A stretch of 64,000 nucleotides of DNA from Aurantimicrobium minutum (GCF_029894165.1 NZ_JARXXU010000001.1:1426001-1490000), one strand, 5' to 3'; positions 34,448 to 44,422 are shown, numbered from the stretch's first letter. Notes: a model not told the origin generated them from the letters alone. Translations and numbers: made by a program.

Positions 34448-34454
34448 GAAGAGG

Positions 34455-34943
34455 ATGAATATTCGCATTCGAGCACTCGCCCTCACCACGATTTCTGCTG
34501 TGGTGAGCTTGGGTGTGGTTGGTTGTGCAGGACAGGTTCCCATGAAACCTGCTGCCGATTCCAATAACCCCGAATGCGCAAATGTTTCCGTGCGCCTGCC
34601 CGACACCGTTGCCGAATTACCTCAGCGTGAAACGAATGCTCAAGCCACAGGAGCGTGGGGAACTCCTGCTGCCGTGCTGCTCACCTGCGGCGTGGACATC
34701 CCCGGACCCAGCACGCTTCCCTGTGTCTCCATCAATGACGTGGACTGGATCGAAGACGACAGCCAAGCCCCGCTCTACAGATACACAACTTATGGCCGCA
34801 CGCCTGCTGTGGAAGTTGTAATTGACTCGGACGCGGTGAGCGGAACGACGACCCTCGTTGATCTTGGTCCTGCGGTGAGCGTCCTCCCTGTAGATGCCAC
34901 ATGCACCGACTTTGCGGACGTTTTTAGTACTGAGAAAAATTAG
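34455..34943 (+). CDS. DUF3515 family lipoprotein
   Basis: A 162-residue protein with a basic start (MNIRIRALALT), a hydrophobic helix and a lipobox VVGC. The Cys-containing DUF3515 region includes NPECANVSVRLPDTVAELPQR, WGTPAAVLLTCGV and a final TCTDFADVF. This is a small actinobacterial family with a conserved place between thiL and ddl; function is unknown. Start ATG 34455 is supported by TAGCCT 7 nt upstream. The 3' end overlaps the convergent ddl stop by 4 bp. Confidence 0.82.
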   Translation: MNIRIRALALTTISAVVSLGVVGCAGQVPMKPAADSNNPECANVSVRLPDTVAELPQRETNAQATGAWGTPAAVLLTCGVDIPGPSTLPCVSINDVDWIEDDSQAPLYRYTTYGRTPAVEVVIDSDAVSGTTTLVDLGPAVSVLPVDATCTDFADVFSTEKN

Positions 34944-36037
34944 TCTTCAGCGTGATGCGCCAGAGCGACCTGGATGAGTTCGTCGATGAGCTCGGGATAG
35001 CTCAGTCCACTCTCCTGCCAGCACCGGGGGAACATCGAGATCGGGGTGAACCCGGGCATGGTGTTGATCTCGTTAAGAACAAAACCTTCCTCGGTCAGAA
35101 AGAAGTCCACCCGAGCTAATCCGGCACCATTGATGGCTTCAAACGCGCGGATGCTCAGGCGTTGGAGTTCAGCGAGTTCGTCTGCACTCAGCGGAGCGGG
35201 GCAGACCAGATCGATCCCGTCAGCTCCGAGGTATTTGGCTTCAAAGTCATAAAACTCACGGCCAGAAACGACGATTTCACCGGCGACAGAGGCGCGTGCA
35301 GGGTGACCGGGCATGCCCTGCAATACGGCGCACTCCACCTCGCGGCCTGGAATACCTGCCTCGATGAGGACGTGGTCGTCCTCGAGAAAAGCAACGTCCA
35401 TCGCGGCCGCGAAGTCATTCCAGTCAGACACCTTGCCCACGCCCACGCTGGAGCCGGCACGCGCAGGTTTGATGAAGACGGGGAGAGGCATTTGTTCCGC
35501 CATGGCACGAATGGCTTGGGGGCGCTTATGCCAGTCATATCGCTTGATGGTGCGCCACGGAGCAACCTCAATACCAGCAGCTTGGAGAACAGTCTTTGTG
35601 TAGTGCTTGTCCATGCCCAAACTTGAGGCAAGAACGCCGGAACCGACATAGGGAAGCCCAAAAAGTTCCAGCATTCCTTGGATGGTTCCATCCTCGCCAT
35701 AAGGTCCATGCAGAATCGGGAATACGACGTCCACAGATCCCAGGGAGCGATCAGGGCCATCTCCAGAAACCCAGAGCTCCGAAGAGGTAGCCGTTTCCGG
35801 CCACATAATTCTGGTGCCGTTATCTTCTACTTCAGGCAGTTGATCTGCACGGAGCACGTAGTCATCCGGGTTGGCACTGGCCAAGGTGAACGCACCATCA
35901 CGAGTGATACCGATGGGGACAACTTCGTAACGGTCAGCGTCAATCGCCTGAAGGACTCCCCGGGCTGTCGCGCAGCTGATTGAATGCTCGCTTGAGCGCC
36001 CCCCAAACAACACCGCCACCACGAGCTTGGTAGTCAT
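34940..36037 (-). CDS. ddl: D-alanine--D-alanine ligase
   Basis: A 365-residue ATP-grasp ligase for peptidoglycan precursors. FGGRSSEHSISCATA is near the start, HGPYGEDGTIQGMLE at ~130, and the ATP-grasp core KPARAGSSVGVGKV and NEINTMPGFTP follow. ATG 36037 has AGGAG 6 nt upstream. The start lies 98 bp inside the 3' end of gpsA in another frame. Confidence 0.95.
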   Translation of the reverse strand: MTTKLVVAVLFGGRSSEHSISCATARGVLQAIDADRYEVVPIGITRDGAFTLASANPDDYVLRADQLPEVEDNGTRIMWPETATSSELWVSGDGPDRSLGSVDVVFPILHGPYGEDGTIQGMLELFGLPYVGSGVLASSLGMDKHYTKTVLQAAGIEVAPWRTIKRYDWHKRPQAIRAMAEQMPLPVFIKPARAGSSVGVGKVSDWNDFAAAMDVAFLEDDHVLIEAGIPGREVECAVLQGMPGHPARASVAGEIVVSGREFYDFEAKYLGADGIDLVCPAPLSADELAELQRLSIRAFEAINGAGLARVDFFLTEEGFVLNEINTMPGFTPISMFPRCWQESGLSYPELIDELIQVALAHHAED

Positions 36038-37073
36038 CGAGGCTCCTTTCGCCCTGAGGCTCATCCGTATCCGTTGTGAGGTGAGGTGCAATGTCCTTGG
36101 GGTCGAGCGTACCGGCCAAAACCTGGGCTACTTGTTCCACAATAGGCATGTCTACTTCACGGGCTCTGGCCAGTGTCAGCACCGGCGCCACCGAGGCAAG
36201 GCCTTCCGCGGTCTGCTGCATCTGGTTGGTCACTTCTTTGAGGGTGTATCCCTGGCCCAAGAGGCGACCTGCTGTGTTGTTTCGCGACAGAGGTGACTCG
36301 CAGGTGGCAATGAGGTCTCCGAGACCCGCAAGACCCGACAGGGTCTCCGGCTGGGCTCCATAGGCAACCGCGAAGTCGGTCATTTCTGCCAAACCACGAG
36401 TAATGATGGACGCTTTAGTGTTGTGGCCATAGCCCACACCATCCACGATGCCGACAGCCACCGCGATGAGGTTTTTGAGTACGCCACCAAACTCTGTGCC
36501 GGGGACATCGGTGTTGACGAAGCAACGGAAGTAGCTGTTGGAAACTGTGAGAGCAACAGTGCTCGCGGTTTCCAAGCTTTCGGAGGAAATAACTGCGGCA
36601 GTAGGCTGCTCTTTCGCAATTTCGAGTGCCAGGTTAGGACCAGAGGCAACCGCCACCATCTCCGGGCTAATGGGAAGCTCTTCAGCGATGACCTCGCTCA
36701 TGCGCAGGCCGGTCTTGCGCTCCACACCCTTCATCAAAGAAATGACAATCTGATCTTCACGGAGCAGAGGTGCCAGCTGAACGAGGTTCTCCCGGAGCGT
36801 CTGGCTGGGAACACAGAGATAAACCTGCTCGGCGAGTTTCACCGCATCTGCCATCGAGCTGGTAGCAACAAGGTTCACTGGCAAGCGAATTCCACGCAGG
36901 TAGTCGCTGTTGCGGTGCGTGTCGTTGATGTCTTGGGCGAGTTCTTCACGACGGGCCCAGAGCATGACATCGTTACCGCCGTCGGCCAAAATCTTGGCGA
37001 AGGTGGTTCCCCAGCTCCCTGCGCCGAGAACGGCGACCTTACGAGCGGGCGGAGTGACGGGCTTCTTACTCAA
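35940..37073 (-). CDS. gpsA: Glycerol-3-phosphate dehydrogenase [NAD(P)+]
   Basis: A 377-residue enzyme making sn-glycerol-3-phosphate for phospholipids. The NAD loop is VLGAGSWGTTFAKIL (~14-28), the catalytic-lysine region KNLIAVAVGIVDG (~205), and GLAGLGDLIATC (~255). The family usually ends around residue 335-340. Here ~40 extra residues (TDTDEPQGERSLDDYQARGG onward) run 98 bp into ddl. The start overlaps the plsC stop by 8 bp. Confidence 0.94.
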   Translation of the reverse strand: MSKKPVTPPARKVAVLGAGSWGTTFAKILADGGNDVMLWARREELAQDINDTHRNSDYLRGIRLPVNLVATSSMADAVKLAEQVYLCVPSQTLRENLVQLAPLLREDQIVISLMKGVERKTGLRMSEVIAEELPISPEMVAVASGPNLALEIAKEQPTAAVISSESLETASTVALTVSNSYFRCFVNTDVPGTEFGGVLKNLIAVAVGIVDGVGYGHNTKASIITRGLAEMTDFAVAYGAQPETLSGLAGLGDLIATCESPLSRNNTAGRLLGQGYTLKEVTNQMQQTAEGLASVAPVLTLARAREVDMPIVEQVAQVLAGTLDPKDIAPHLTTDTDEPQGERSLDDYQARGGGVVWGALKRAFNQLRDSPGSPSGD

Positions 37074-37800
37074 ATCGCCCCGTCTCGCTCTGGTTGTGTT
37101 CGGCAGGATTCCAACGCGTTGCTGGAGCCTTCTCTCCGCGCAAGTCTTCCAGCAAAACGGTAATGGCGTCCATTACCTTCGATGTTGCAGCAGTGAGAGT
37201 CTTATTATCCAAGGGTTTGCCTGCGAACTCGCTGAGGTCGACCGGATCCCCTACCTTGACATCAATGGTGTGACGGGGAAATGCATGGAGCTTCGTGGAA
37301 TAGCGCGCCATGAGTTGCTGCGTTCCCCAGTGGGCGACTGGAATGACAGGGATGTTGAATTCCAGAGCCAAGCGCACGGCACCGCTCTTGCCGCGCATGG
37401 GCCATATGTCTGGATCTCTGGTGAGGGAGCCTTCGGGGTAGACAATGACGGCTCGTTCTTTGCGCACCAGATCCTTTGCTGCGAGCAGTGCAGCAGAACT
37501 GCGGGTTGACCCACCTCGTTCCACCGGAATCTGTCCAGATTTACGCAACAGCCAGCCGATGACGGGAACACGAAGAATACTGGCCTTCGCCATGAAGCGC
37601 GGGAGGCGACCTAGGTACCACGTAGCCACACCAATGACCACAGGGTCAATATTGGAGTAGTGGTTAGGCGTAATCACGAGTGCCCCTGTACGCGGCATTT
37701 TTTCACGGTCATGGAATCGAAACTTGACCATCATTCCCATGATGGGCAAAGCAATTGCCCCCAGGAACCAGAAAATAGAAGGTTTACTGCGTTCACCCAC
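37066..37800 (-). CDS. plsC: 1-acyl-sn-glycerol-3-phosphate acyltransferase family protein
   Basis: A 244-residue membrane-associated acyltransferase. The HX4D-type motif NHYSNIDP (~46) and the substrate motif YPEGSLTRD (~122) are intact, and an N-terminal hydrophobic segment is present. I place the start at GTG 37800 (VGERSKPS), just after the murA stop; the longer frame overlaps murA fully. It is next to gpsA, consistent with phosphatidic acid synthesis. Confidence 0.88.
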   Translation of the reverse strand: MGERSKPSIFWFLGAIALPIMGMMVKFRFHDREKMPRTGALVITPNHYSNIDPVVIGVATWYLGRLPRFMAKASILRVPVIGWLLRKSGQIPVERGGSTRSSAALLAAKDLVRKERAVIVYPEGSLTRDPDIWPMRGKSGAVRLALEFNIPVIPVAHWGTQQLMARYSTKLHAFPRHTIDVKVGDPVDLSEFAGKPLDNKTLTAATSKVMDAITVLLEDLRGEKAPATRWNPAEHNQSETGRFE

Positions 37801-37807
37801 GAGGGAG

Positions 37808-39181
37808 TTACTCGCCCTCGAATTCGAAGTCAGCACCGAGCTGGCGCAACTTCGTGATGAAGTCGCCATAGCCACGGCTAATGATGCCGACATTGCTCAC
37901 TCGGGATGTTCCCTGTGCCGTGAGCGCAGCAATGAGGTGACTGAAACCACCACGTAGATCGGGAACTTCGATGTCTGCACCGTGGAGTTCGGTGGGACCA
38001 GAAATAACGGCCGAGTGCAGGAAGTTACGCTGGCCGAAACGGCAGGGGTGGCCACCCAAGCATTCGCTGTGCAGCTGAATGTTGGCCCCCATTTTGATGA
38101 GTGCGTCCACGAAGCCAAAGCGCTGTTCGTAGACGGTCTCATGCACGATGGACACACCTTGAGCCTTGGTCAGCGCAATCACGAGGGGCTGCTGCCAGTC
38201 GGTCATGAAGCCAGGGTGAACATCAGTCTCGATCACAACAGGCTTGAGTTCCCCACCAGGGTGGTAGAAACGGATGCCATCTTCGTGGATTTCGAATGCA
38301 CCACCGACTTTCCGGAAGATGTTGAGGAAGGTGAGCATTTCTGCTTGCTGGGCACCGCCAACAAAGACGTCGCCGCCGGTAGCAAGGGCGGCAGAGGCCC
38401 AGCTGGCTGCTTCATTGCGGTCAAAGAGTGCGCGGTGGGTGTAGCCCTCTAGCTTGTCGACACCCTCGATGCGGATGACGCGGTCGGTGTCAACAGAAAT
38501 CACCGCTCCCATCTTCTGCAGGATGTTGATGAGGTCCATGATTTCTGGCTCAATCGCAGCGCCTGAAAGTTCGGTCTTACCTTTAGCCCGCACAGCGGTG
38601 AGCAGTACCTGCTCTGTTGCACCCACCGATGGGTAGGGAAGTGAAATCTTGGTTCCGACCAGACCTTCGGGAGCAGACATACGAATACCGGTGGGAAGTT
38701 TCTCGATCACAGCACCAAAGCTGCCGAGAACTTCGAGGTGGTAATCAATAGGGCGGTCACCGATGCGGCACCCACCCAGGTCTGGAATGAAGGCTTCACC
38801 GAGTCGGTGCAGCAGCGGTCCACAGAACAGAATGGGAATACGACTAGAACCTGCATGGGCATCAATGTCCACCATGTGTGCCGACTCCACACCCACAGGA
38901 TCGAGCTTGATAGTTCCTTCAGCAACGTTGTGTTCGACTTTCACGCCATGGACTTCCAGCAAGCCCTTGACAACACGAACGTCAGAAATATCGGGAACAT
39001 CACGCAGTTCGCTGGGTGATTCCCCCAGGAGGGCAGCAACCATCGCCTTGGTGACCAGGTTCTTTGCACCCTTGACTTCGATACGACCCGTGAGGGGACG
39101 GCCACCGTTGATGGTGATGGTGTCGCCGGAGAGGCCTACGCGTGCACCAGCGGCGCGTGCGTCATTTGCAACAGTATTCAT
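37808..39181 (-). CDS. murA: UDP-N-acetylglucosamine 1-carboxyvinyltransferase
   Basis: A 457-residue MurA, the first committed step of peptidoglycan synthesis. The PEP-binding Cys is C138 in [14 protein letters not shown], so a fosfomycin-sensitive type is expected. An N-terminal [14 protein letters not shown] segment is present. It overlaps leuD by 4 bp and precedes plsC. Confidence 0.97.
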   Translation of the reverse strand: MNTVANDARAAGARVGLSGDTITINGGRPLTGRIEVKGAKNLVTKAMVAALLGESPSELRDVPDISDVRVVKGLLEVHGVKVEHNVAEGTIKLDPVGVESAHMVDIDAHAGSSRIPILFCGPLLHRLGEAFIPDLGGCRIGDRPIDYHLEVLGSFGAVIEKLPTGIRMSAPEGLVGTKISLPYPSVGATEQVLLTAVRAKGKTELSGAAIEPEIMDLINILQKMGAVISVDTDRVIRIEGVDKLEGYTHRALFDRNEAASWASAALATGGDVFVGGAQQAEMLTFLNIFRKVGGAFEIHEDGIRFYHPGGELKPVVIETDVHPGFMTDWQQPLVIALTKAQGVSIVHETVYEQRFGFVDALIKMGANIQLHSECLGGHPCRFGQRNFLHSAVISGPTELHGADIEVPDLRGGFSHLIAALTAQGTSRVSNVGIISRGYGDFITKLRQLGADFEFEGE

Positions 39182-39780
39182 GCATGCCTCACAGGAAGAG
39201 TCGTGGGACGCCAGCCGGCACGCTTCGCTTCGAAGTCCGTGATCGCCTGCTCGTTACGCAAGGTTAGCGCGATGTCGTCGAGACCTTCGAGCAAACGCCA
39301 GCGAATGTAGTCGTCGACCTCGAAGGGGACAACGAGATCACCGAGTGTGGCCTTCTTCTCTACAAGGTCGACCGTCAGTTCAACACCGGGCTGTGCTTCG
39401 AGAGCGCTCCAGAGCTTTTCACAATCTGCTTCTGAGATCACACCGGTCAGCAGTCCCTGCTTACCGGAGTTTCCGCGGAAGATATCTGCAAACTTGGGGG
39501 CAAGTACAGCATCAAAACCATAGTCGCGCAGCGCCCAGACAGCATGCTCCCGGGAGGAACCAGTCCCAAAATCAGGTCCCGCAACGAGGACGCGCGCACC
39601 CTGATATTCCGGCTGGTTAAGAATGAATTCTGGTTCTTGACGCCAGTTCGCAAACAGTGCGTCATCAAAGCCGGTCTTAGTCACACGCTTGAGATAGACG
39701 GCAGGAATGATCTGGTCGGTGTCTACGCCACTGCGACGCAGAGGAACACCAACACCGGTAACGGTTGTGAACTTCTCCAT
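39178..39780 (-). CDS. leuD: 3-isopropylmalate dehydratase small subunit
   Basis: A 200-residue LeuD that combines with LeuC in leucine synthesis. Features are [13 protein letters not shown] (~20-32), [13 protein letters not shown] (~67-79) and [15 protein letters not shown]. It starts 2 bp after the leuC stop and overlaps murA, giving an unusual leucine/cell-wall operon typical of this group. Confidence 0.96.
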   Translation of the reverse strand: MEKFTTVTGVGVPLRRSGVDTDQIIPAVYLKRVTKTGFDDALFANWRQEPEFILNQPEYQGARVLVAGPDFGTGSSREHAVWALRDYGFDAVLAPKFADIFRGNSGKQGLLTGVISEADCEKLWSALEAQPGVELTVDLVEKKATLGDLVVPFEVDDYIRWRLLEGLDDIALTLRNEQAITDFEAKRAGWRPTTLPVRHA

Positions 39781-39782
39781 GA

Positions 39783-41195
39783 CTAACCTTCCAGATCCGA
39801 GGGGCTTGAGAGCGTGCCACGGATAGCGGTCGCTGCGGCAACAAGGGGCGAGACCAGGTGGGTACGCCCACCCTTTCCTTGGCGACCTTCAAAGTTGCGG
39901 TTTGACGTCGAAGCGCAACGCTCCCCCGGTGCCAGCTGGTCGGGGTTCATACCTAGACACATCGAGCAGCCCGCAAAGCGCCACTCTGCACCGAACTCTT
40001 CAATAATCTTGTCGAGGCCTTCCGCTTCCGCTTCGATGCGCACACGGGCAGATCCGGGCACAACCATGACTCGAACACCATCTGCCTTTTTCTTACCCTG
40101 AATAATCGAGGCAAAAGCTCGGAGATCTTCGATGCGGCTGTTGGTGCAGGAGCCCATGAACACGGCATCCACGGGAATGTCCTTGAGTTTGGTACCCGGG
40201 GTGAGATCCATGTATTCCAAGGCGCGTTCTGCAGCCGCACGGTCGTTGGGATCTGCGAAGTCGGCGGGAGAAGGAACCACGTCGCTGAGGGAAACACCCT
40301 GACCAGGATTGGTTCCCCAGGTGACAAAAGGTTCGAGCTGATCTGCATCAAGTAATACTTCGGCGTCGAAGACAGCACCCTCGTCGGTGGGCAGTGTCTT
40401 CCAATAGGCCACCGCTTCATCCCAGTCAGCACCCTGCGGAGCGTGGGGACGACCTTCAAGGTAGTCAAAAGTGGTCTGGTCGGGAGCAACCATTCCAGCA
40501 CGTGCGCCGGCTTCGATAGCCATGTTGCAGATGGTCATACGACCTTCCATGGACAGCGCGCGAATGGCAGAACCGCGGAATTCAAGAACATACCCTTGGC
40601 CACCATTTGCCCCAATTTTAGCGATGACAGCCAGAATGATGTCCTTCGCCGAAACACCTGTCTTGAGTGTTCCGTCGACGGTAATGGCCATCGTCTTGAA
40701 TGCTTTGAGAGGAAGCGTCTGGGTGGCCATCACGTGCTCCACCTCGCTGGTGCCGATACCGAAGGCCATTGCGCCAAAAGCACCGTGAGTGGAGGTGTGC
40801 GAGTCACCACACACCACGGTGATCCCGGGCATTGTTAATCCGAGTTGGGGTCCGACCACGTGCACAATGCCCTGGTCGATATCACCGAGTGAATGCAGTC
40901 GAACACCAAACTCCTCGGCGTTGTTACGTAGAGTCTGAATCTGGATCCGGCTGGTCTCATCTGCGATGGGCTTATCAATCGCCAGAGTGGGAGTGTTGTG
41001 GTCCTCGGTCGCAATGGTGAGGTCGAGGCGACGCAGCGGCCGACCTGCCTGACGCAGGCCGTCAAAGGCCTGAGGGCTGGTTACTTCGTGAACAAGATGC
41101 AGGTCGATGTAGATAAGGTCGGGAGTTCCGTCTTCACCTTTGACGACGAGGTGGTCGTCCCATACTTTTTCCGCAAGAGTTCTTGGTTTGTTCAC
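39783..41195 (-). CDS. leuC: 3-isopropylmalate dehydratase large subunit
   Basis: A 470-residue aconitase-family subunit. The [4Fe-4S] cysteines are seen in [10 protein letters not shown] and in GCSMCLGMN, and [13 protein letters not shown] (~132) is conserved. It starts 9 bp after the terC stop, so it may be co-transcribed with it. Confidence 0.97.
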   Translation of the reverse strand: MNKPRTLAEKVWDDHLVVKGEDGTPDLIYIDLHLVHEVTSPQAFDGLRQAGRPLRRLDLTIATEDHNTPTLAIDKPIADETSRIQIQTLRNNAEEFGVRLHSLGDIDQGIVHVVGPQLGLTMPGITVVCGDSHTSTHGAFGAMAFGIGTSEVEHVMATQTLPLKAFKTMAITVDGTLKTGVSAKDIILAVIAKIGANGGQGYVLEFRGSAIRALSMEGRMTICNMAIEAGARAGMVAPDQTTFDYLEGRPHAPQGADWDEAVAYWKTLPTDEGAVFDAEVLLDADQLEPFVTWGTNPGQGVSLSDVVPSPADFADPNDRAAAERALEYMDLTPGTKLKDIPVDAVFMGSCTNSRIEDLRAFASIIQGKKKADGVRVMVVPGSARVRIEAEAEGLDKIIEEFGAEWRFAGCSMCLGMNPDQLAPGERCASTSNRNFEGRQGKGGRTHLVSPLVAAATAIRGTLSSPSDLEG

Positions 41196-41204
41196 CTTGT
41201 AATT

Positions 41205-42212
41205 CTACTTCGAACCAACAGAGGGTTGGTTTGATTCAGATTCATCGCGGCGCATCTTGATCACGCTGGCAATGGTGGCCACAGCCATCGAGGCCACGAT
41301 CACGAGAAGTGACGTAACGGTGCTGATTTCTGGTGCCCAGGCAATGGGTTCGCCGCCGTTGATGAAAGGAAGTTCGTTTTCATGCATGGCGTGAAGAACG
41401 AGCTTGACCCCAATAAAGCCCAGGATGAACGCAATTCCGTATTTGAGGTATTCGAGCTTGTCGAGCAGTCCGCCAAGTAAGAAGTACAGCTGGCGCAGTC
41501 CCATCAACGCAAAGACGTTCGCCGCAAAGACCAGGAATGGACTTGTGGTGATTCCAAAGATCGCCGGAATGGAGTCAAAAGCGAAGATGACGTCGGTCAC
41601 CGCGATTGTGATAAATACCACAATCATGGGGGTGAACATCTTGTGGCCATTATGCACGGTACGAATCTTGGCACCGTCATAGTCCGGAGAAATCTTGATC
41701 CGCTTGCGCAGGAAGGCAATCAGTTTGCTTTCCGTTTCTTCCTCATCTTGGTGGGAACGGAAAGCCTGGTGCCAGGCGGTGTAGAGCAGGAAGAGGCCAA
41801 AAATGTAGAAGATCCAAGAGAAGTTCTCGATGAGGGCTGCGCCCAGCACGATAAAGATTCCACGCAGTATCAGCGCCATGATGATGCCCACCATGAGGAC
41901 TTCCTGCTGATACTTTCTCGGCACCGCAAATCGGCTCATAATGATGACGAAGACAAAAAGGTTGTCAATGCTCAAGCTGTATTCGGTGAGCCAGCCGGCA
42001 TAAAACTGCCCCGCATGCTCGGGGTCACCCAGAGCAAGAATGGCCAAACCAAACAACACGGCAAGCAGAGCGTAGAAGCCCACCCACAGGGCAGCTTCTT
42101 TCATGGAAGGAATATGGGGACGCTTGAAAATAATCAGCAAATCCGCCAGAAGAATTCCGGTGAGAACAACGAGCGATGTGATTTCAAACCACGCGGGGAG
42201 GGCACCATCCAT
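41205..42212 (-). CDS. TerC family integral membrane protein
   Basis: A 335-residue protein with about eight or nine membrane helices and the TerC core: YSLSIDNLFVFVIIM (~85) and TDVIFAFDSIPAIFG (~210), whose acidic residues suggest metal (for example Mn2+) handling. Its proximity to leuC is common in actinobacteria. Some members are called tellurium resistance proteins; tellurite resistance need not apply here. Confidence 0.9.
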   Translation of the reverse strand: MDGALPAWFEITSLVVLTGILLADLLIIFKRPHIPSMKEAALWVGFYALLAVLFGLAILALGDPEHAGQFYAGWLTEYSLSIDNLFVFVIIMSRFAVPRKYQQEVLMVGIIMALILRGIFIVLGAALIENFSWIFYIFGLFLLYTAWHQAFRSHQDEEETESKLIAFLRKRIKISPDYDGAKIRTVHNGHKMFTPMIVVFITIAVTDVIFAFDSIPAIFGITTSPFLVFAANVFALMGLRQLYFLLGGLLDKLEYLKYGIAFILGFIGVKLVLHAMHENELPFINGGEPIAWAPEISTVTSLLVIVASMAVATIASVIKMRRDESESNQPSVGSK

Positions 42213-42261
42213 AGTGCTTCAAGGCTATCGGTGTTCAGCCTGAAAATTAGCCGAGAAAAGC

Positions 42262-42293
42262 CAGAAACCCCCGCCAATAGGCGAGGGTTTCTG
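42262..42293 (-). terminator. Terminator downstream of tRNA-Glu
   Basis: Stem of 13 pairs with one mismatch (CAGAAACCC-CCGCC with AATA loop). In the minus direction it is followed by GGCTTTTC. It also faces the terC start region. Confidence 0.75.
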
Positions 42294-42300
42294 TTCTCTG

Positions 42301-42373
42301 TGACCCCAACGGGATTCGAACCCGTGTTACCGGCGTGAGAGGCCAGCGTACTAGGCCGCTATACGATGGGGCC
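42301..42373 (-). tRNA. tRNA-Glu (CUC)
   Basis: A 73-nt cloverleaf on the minus strand. The 7-bp acceptor GGCCCCA/TGGGGTC has one G-U pair and discriminator A. The anticodon loop CTCTCAC carries CUC (reads GAG), and the T arm has GGGTTCGAATCCC. No CCA is encoded. Confidence 0.96.
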
Positions 42374-42434
42374 GTTTGCGACTTGTCAATAATGCCACAA
42401 CTGGCGACCCCTCGCATAATCGGGAAATAATGCC

Positions 42435-43343
42435 TTAGACGAAGACCCTAACCGCAGCAGGAACAATATCTACGTGCACAGGCAAAGCCCACACGCGCTC
42501 CCCATCCGCATAGGCCACGATGCCGGGGGCATCCAGTGTGATCTGCGTGCAACGCTCAATCACAACCTCAGGTTCAGTGATGTGGGTGCCGGCAAATACG
42601 CGGGGAAATAACCGCAAAAATCTCAGTCGACTCAAGGGCCTCAAGACAAAGACATCTAACAACCCGTCACACATGCTGGCTTCGGGAGACACTTTCATCC
42701 CCCCGCCCATGCTGGAGTTATTTGCAAGAGAGATTAACATGGCATCTTCGTGGCGAGTGTATTCGCCCACGGTGAGTGAGTAGGTGACCGGCTTCAAGGC
42801 AACGAGTTCTCGAAGTAAAGCCCAGGTATAACGCGACTTCCCCTTGGGCCATCTCATGGCATTTGCCCGTTCATTCACGATGGCATCAAACCCTGCAGAA
42901 AGGATGCTGGCAAACCATCGAACTTCAGAACCATCCGAAGACGTAATCCTGCCCAGGTCTATGCGCATTGGTTCACGGGACAACGACTCAATCAGGTGGG
43001 CAATGGCAGCAGACACATCCCCCACAGGCAGGCCGAGACCGCGGGCAAGATCATTACCGGTTCCCGCAGCCACAACCGCGAACGGAATCGAGGTCTGAGC
43101 CACGGCGTTGACCGCCAGTGAAACCATGCCATCTCCGCCGACGACAACGACAGCGTCAGGGGTGAGAGCGAGCGCACGATGGAGTTGGCCCGTGAGGAGT
43201 TGAAAATCTGCTGCCCGCAGTTCCGTCACCTCATACCCTGCTGCCCGCAGTGCAGAGACAGTGTGCTCCCCCGCACCCGAGTTCTTCCCAAATGCAGCAC
43301 TGGGATTAATGGCCACAACGATGTGGCGAGGTAAAGAGCTCAC
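42435..43343 (-). CDS. Diacylglycerol kinase family lipid kinase
   Basis: A 302-residue DAGK-catalytic-domain protein (YegS/DgkB type). INPSAAFGKNSG is near the start, the GGDGM nucleotide motif is near residue 68, and AAGTGNDLARGLGLP follows. I chose GTG 43343 because CATAAT lies 6 nt upstream (leaderless type) and the longer frame overlaps the aquaporin terminator. The lipid substrate is unknown (diacylglycerol or sphingoid base). Confidence 0.88.
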   Translation of the reverse strand: MSSLPRHIVVAINPSAAFGKNSGAGEHTVSALRAAGYEVTELRAADFQLLTGQLHRALALTPDAVVVVGGDGMVSLAVNAVAQTSIPFAVVAAGTGNDLARGLGLPVGDVSAAIAHLIESLSREPMRIDLGRITSSDGSEVRWFASILSAGFDAIVNERANAMRWPKGKSRYTWALLRELVALKPVTYSLTVGEYTRHEDAMLISLANNSSMGGGMKVSPEASMCDGLLDVFVLRPLSRLRFLRLFPRVFAGTHITEPEVVIERCTQITLDAPGIVAYADGERVWALPVHVDIVPAAVRVFV

Positions 43344-43349
43344 GTGATG

Positions 43350-43355
43350 ATTATG
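43350..43355 (-). promoter_or_regulatory. Putative leaderless -10 element of the lipid kinase gene
   Basis: CATAAT on the minus strand, 6 nt before GTG 43343. It lies 11 bp beyond the aquaporin terminator stem. Confidence 0.4.
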
Positions 43356-43366
43356 ACGGTTAAATA

Positions 43367-43398
43367 CTGTTGCCCACCTCAACAGAGGTGGGCAACAG
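43367..43398 (-). terminator. Terminator after the aquaporin gene
   Basis: Perfect 14-bp stem (CTGTTGCCCACCTC and its complement) with loop AACA, 14 bp after the aquaporin stop. The exit side in the minus direction reads TATTTAAC. Confidence 0.82.
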
Positions 43399-43412
43399 TC
43401 AGGCTCGGTGCG

Positions 43413-44162
43413 TTATGCAGCCTTACGCCCAAACATTTTTCCATAGGTCAAACCAGCAATAATGCCACCGGCCAATGGCGCCACGATAAATACCCAGAGT
43501 TGTGACATGGGTAGTGCCCCACCATAAACTGCTGTCGCCAGCGAGCGGGCAGGGTTGACCGAGGTGTTACTGACGGGAATGGTCACGATATGGATCACGG
43601 TCAAGGTCAGACCAATAGCCAGAGGTGCAAAGCTTGCAAGCGATGCCTTATCCGTCGTGCCCAGGACGACCCATACCAGAATTGCCGTGAAGACAACTTC
43701 TGTGATGATGACAGCGAGTAAACCAAATCCCTCCGGAGACCCTGCATCGTAACCATTCGAAGCAAATCCGGCTGCCTGAGCGTTGACGAGGAAACCATCT
43801 GGCCCATCAGAAGCGATAGCAAAGAGCACGGTGGTTGCTAACAATGCGCCAATTACCTGAGAAACGAGATAACCAGGAACATCCTTCCAGGAAAAACGAT
43901 TGGCCACTGCCATACCGATGGTGATTGCTGGATTGAGATGAGCTCCCGAGATTCCGCCTACGGAATAAGCTGCAGCCAAGACGGCTAGTCCAACCGCAAA
44001 CGCAACACCTAGGAGGCCCACGCCGTTAGTTTCGGCATTGAAGCCCGAGGCAAAAAGTGCCGCACCAATCAAGCCAATTACGAGAACAAAAGTTCCCCAA
44101 ATTTCAGCAAACCAGCGAGCAATATTGGATACCGCTACCTTTTCTTCAGCCACTTTGGCCAT
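43413..44162 (-). CDS. aqpZ: Aquaporin (MIP family, AqpZ-like)
   Basis: A 249-residue channel with six helices and two half-helix loops. The two NPA motifs are in GAHLNPAITIG (~75) and TSVNPARSLAT (~190). His-free first loop and Arg after the second NPA fit water-selective aquaporins, though glycerol passage is not excluded. A good GGAGG precedes ATG 44162. It is a monocistronic unit ending in a terminator. Confidence 0.92.
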   Translation of the reverse strand: MAKVAEEKVAVSNIARWFAEIWGTFVLVIGLIGAALFASGFNAETNGVGLLGVAFAVGLAVLAAAYSVGGISGAHLNPAITIGMAVANRFSWKDVPGYLVSQVIGALLATTVLFAIASDGPDGFLVNAQAAGFASNGYDAGSPEGFGLLAVIITEVVFTAILVWVVLGTTDKASLASFAPLAIGLTLTVIHIVTIPVSNTSVNPARSLATAVYGGALPMSQLWVFIVAPLAGGIIAGLTYGKMFGRKAA

Positions 44163-44267
44163 GGTTCCTCCAAATAGATAATCAAAACCGTGCTCAACGG
44201 TAATGAATACACACGAAAACGAAGCGAACCAACGCCGAAAAAGATAAAGATGCCCCTCAATACAGGG

Positions 44268-44296
44268 AAAAACCCCCGCATGGAGCGAGGGTTTTT
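44268..44296 (-). terminator. Terminator downstream of tRNA-Gln
   Basis: AAAAACCC-CCGC and GCG-AGGGTTTTT arms with one mismatch and a 5-nt loop, 5 bp beyond the tRNA 3' end. Confidence 0.75.
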
Positions 44297-44301
44297 GTTT
44301 G

Positions 44302-44373
44302 CTGGGGTACCTGGACTCGAACCAAGAACAAAGGAACCAGAAACCTTCGTGTTGCCAATTACACCATACCCCA
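44302..44373 (-). tRNA. tRNA-Gln (CUG)
   Basis: A 72-nt cloverleaf on the minus strand. Acceptor TGGGGTA/TACCCCA with the U1-A72 pair usual for tRNA-Gln and discriminator G. The anticodon loop carries CUG, and the T arm has GGTTCGAGTCC. No CCA is encoded. It lies beside gltX, whose product probably charges it with Glu before amidation. Confidence 0.94.
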
Positions 44374-44422
44374 CCGGGTCAAAGCTGGGCCTTGAGCCGA
44401 CTCCCTAGCCTAACCCACGAAG

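Noticed and set aside
34432-34454. TPP riboswitch for thiL
   Set aside because: The intergenic gap is only 23 bp and both starts look leaderless, so there is no room for an aptamer.
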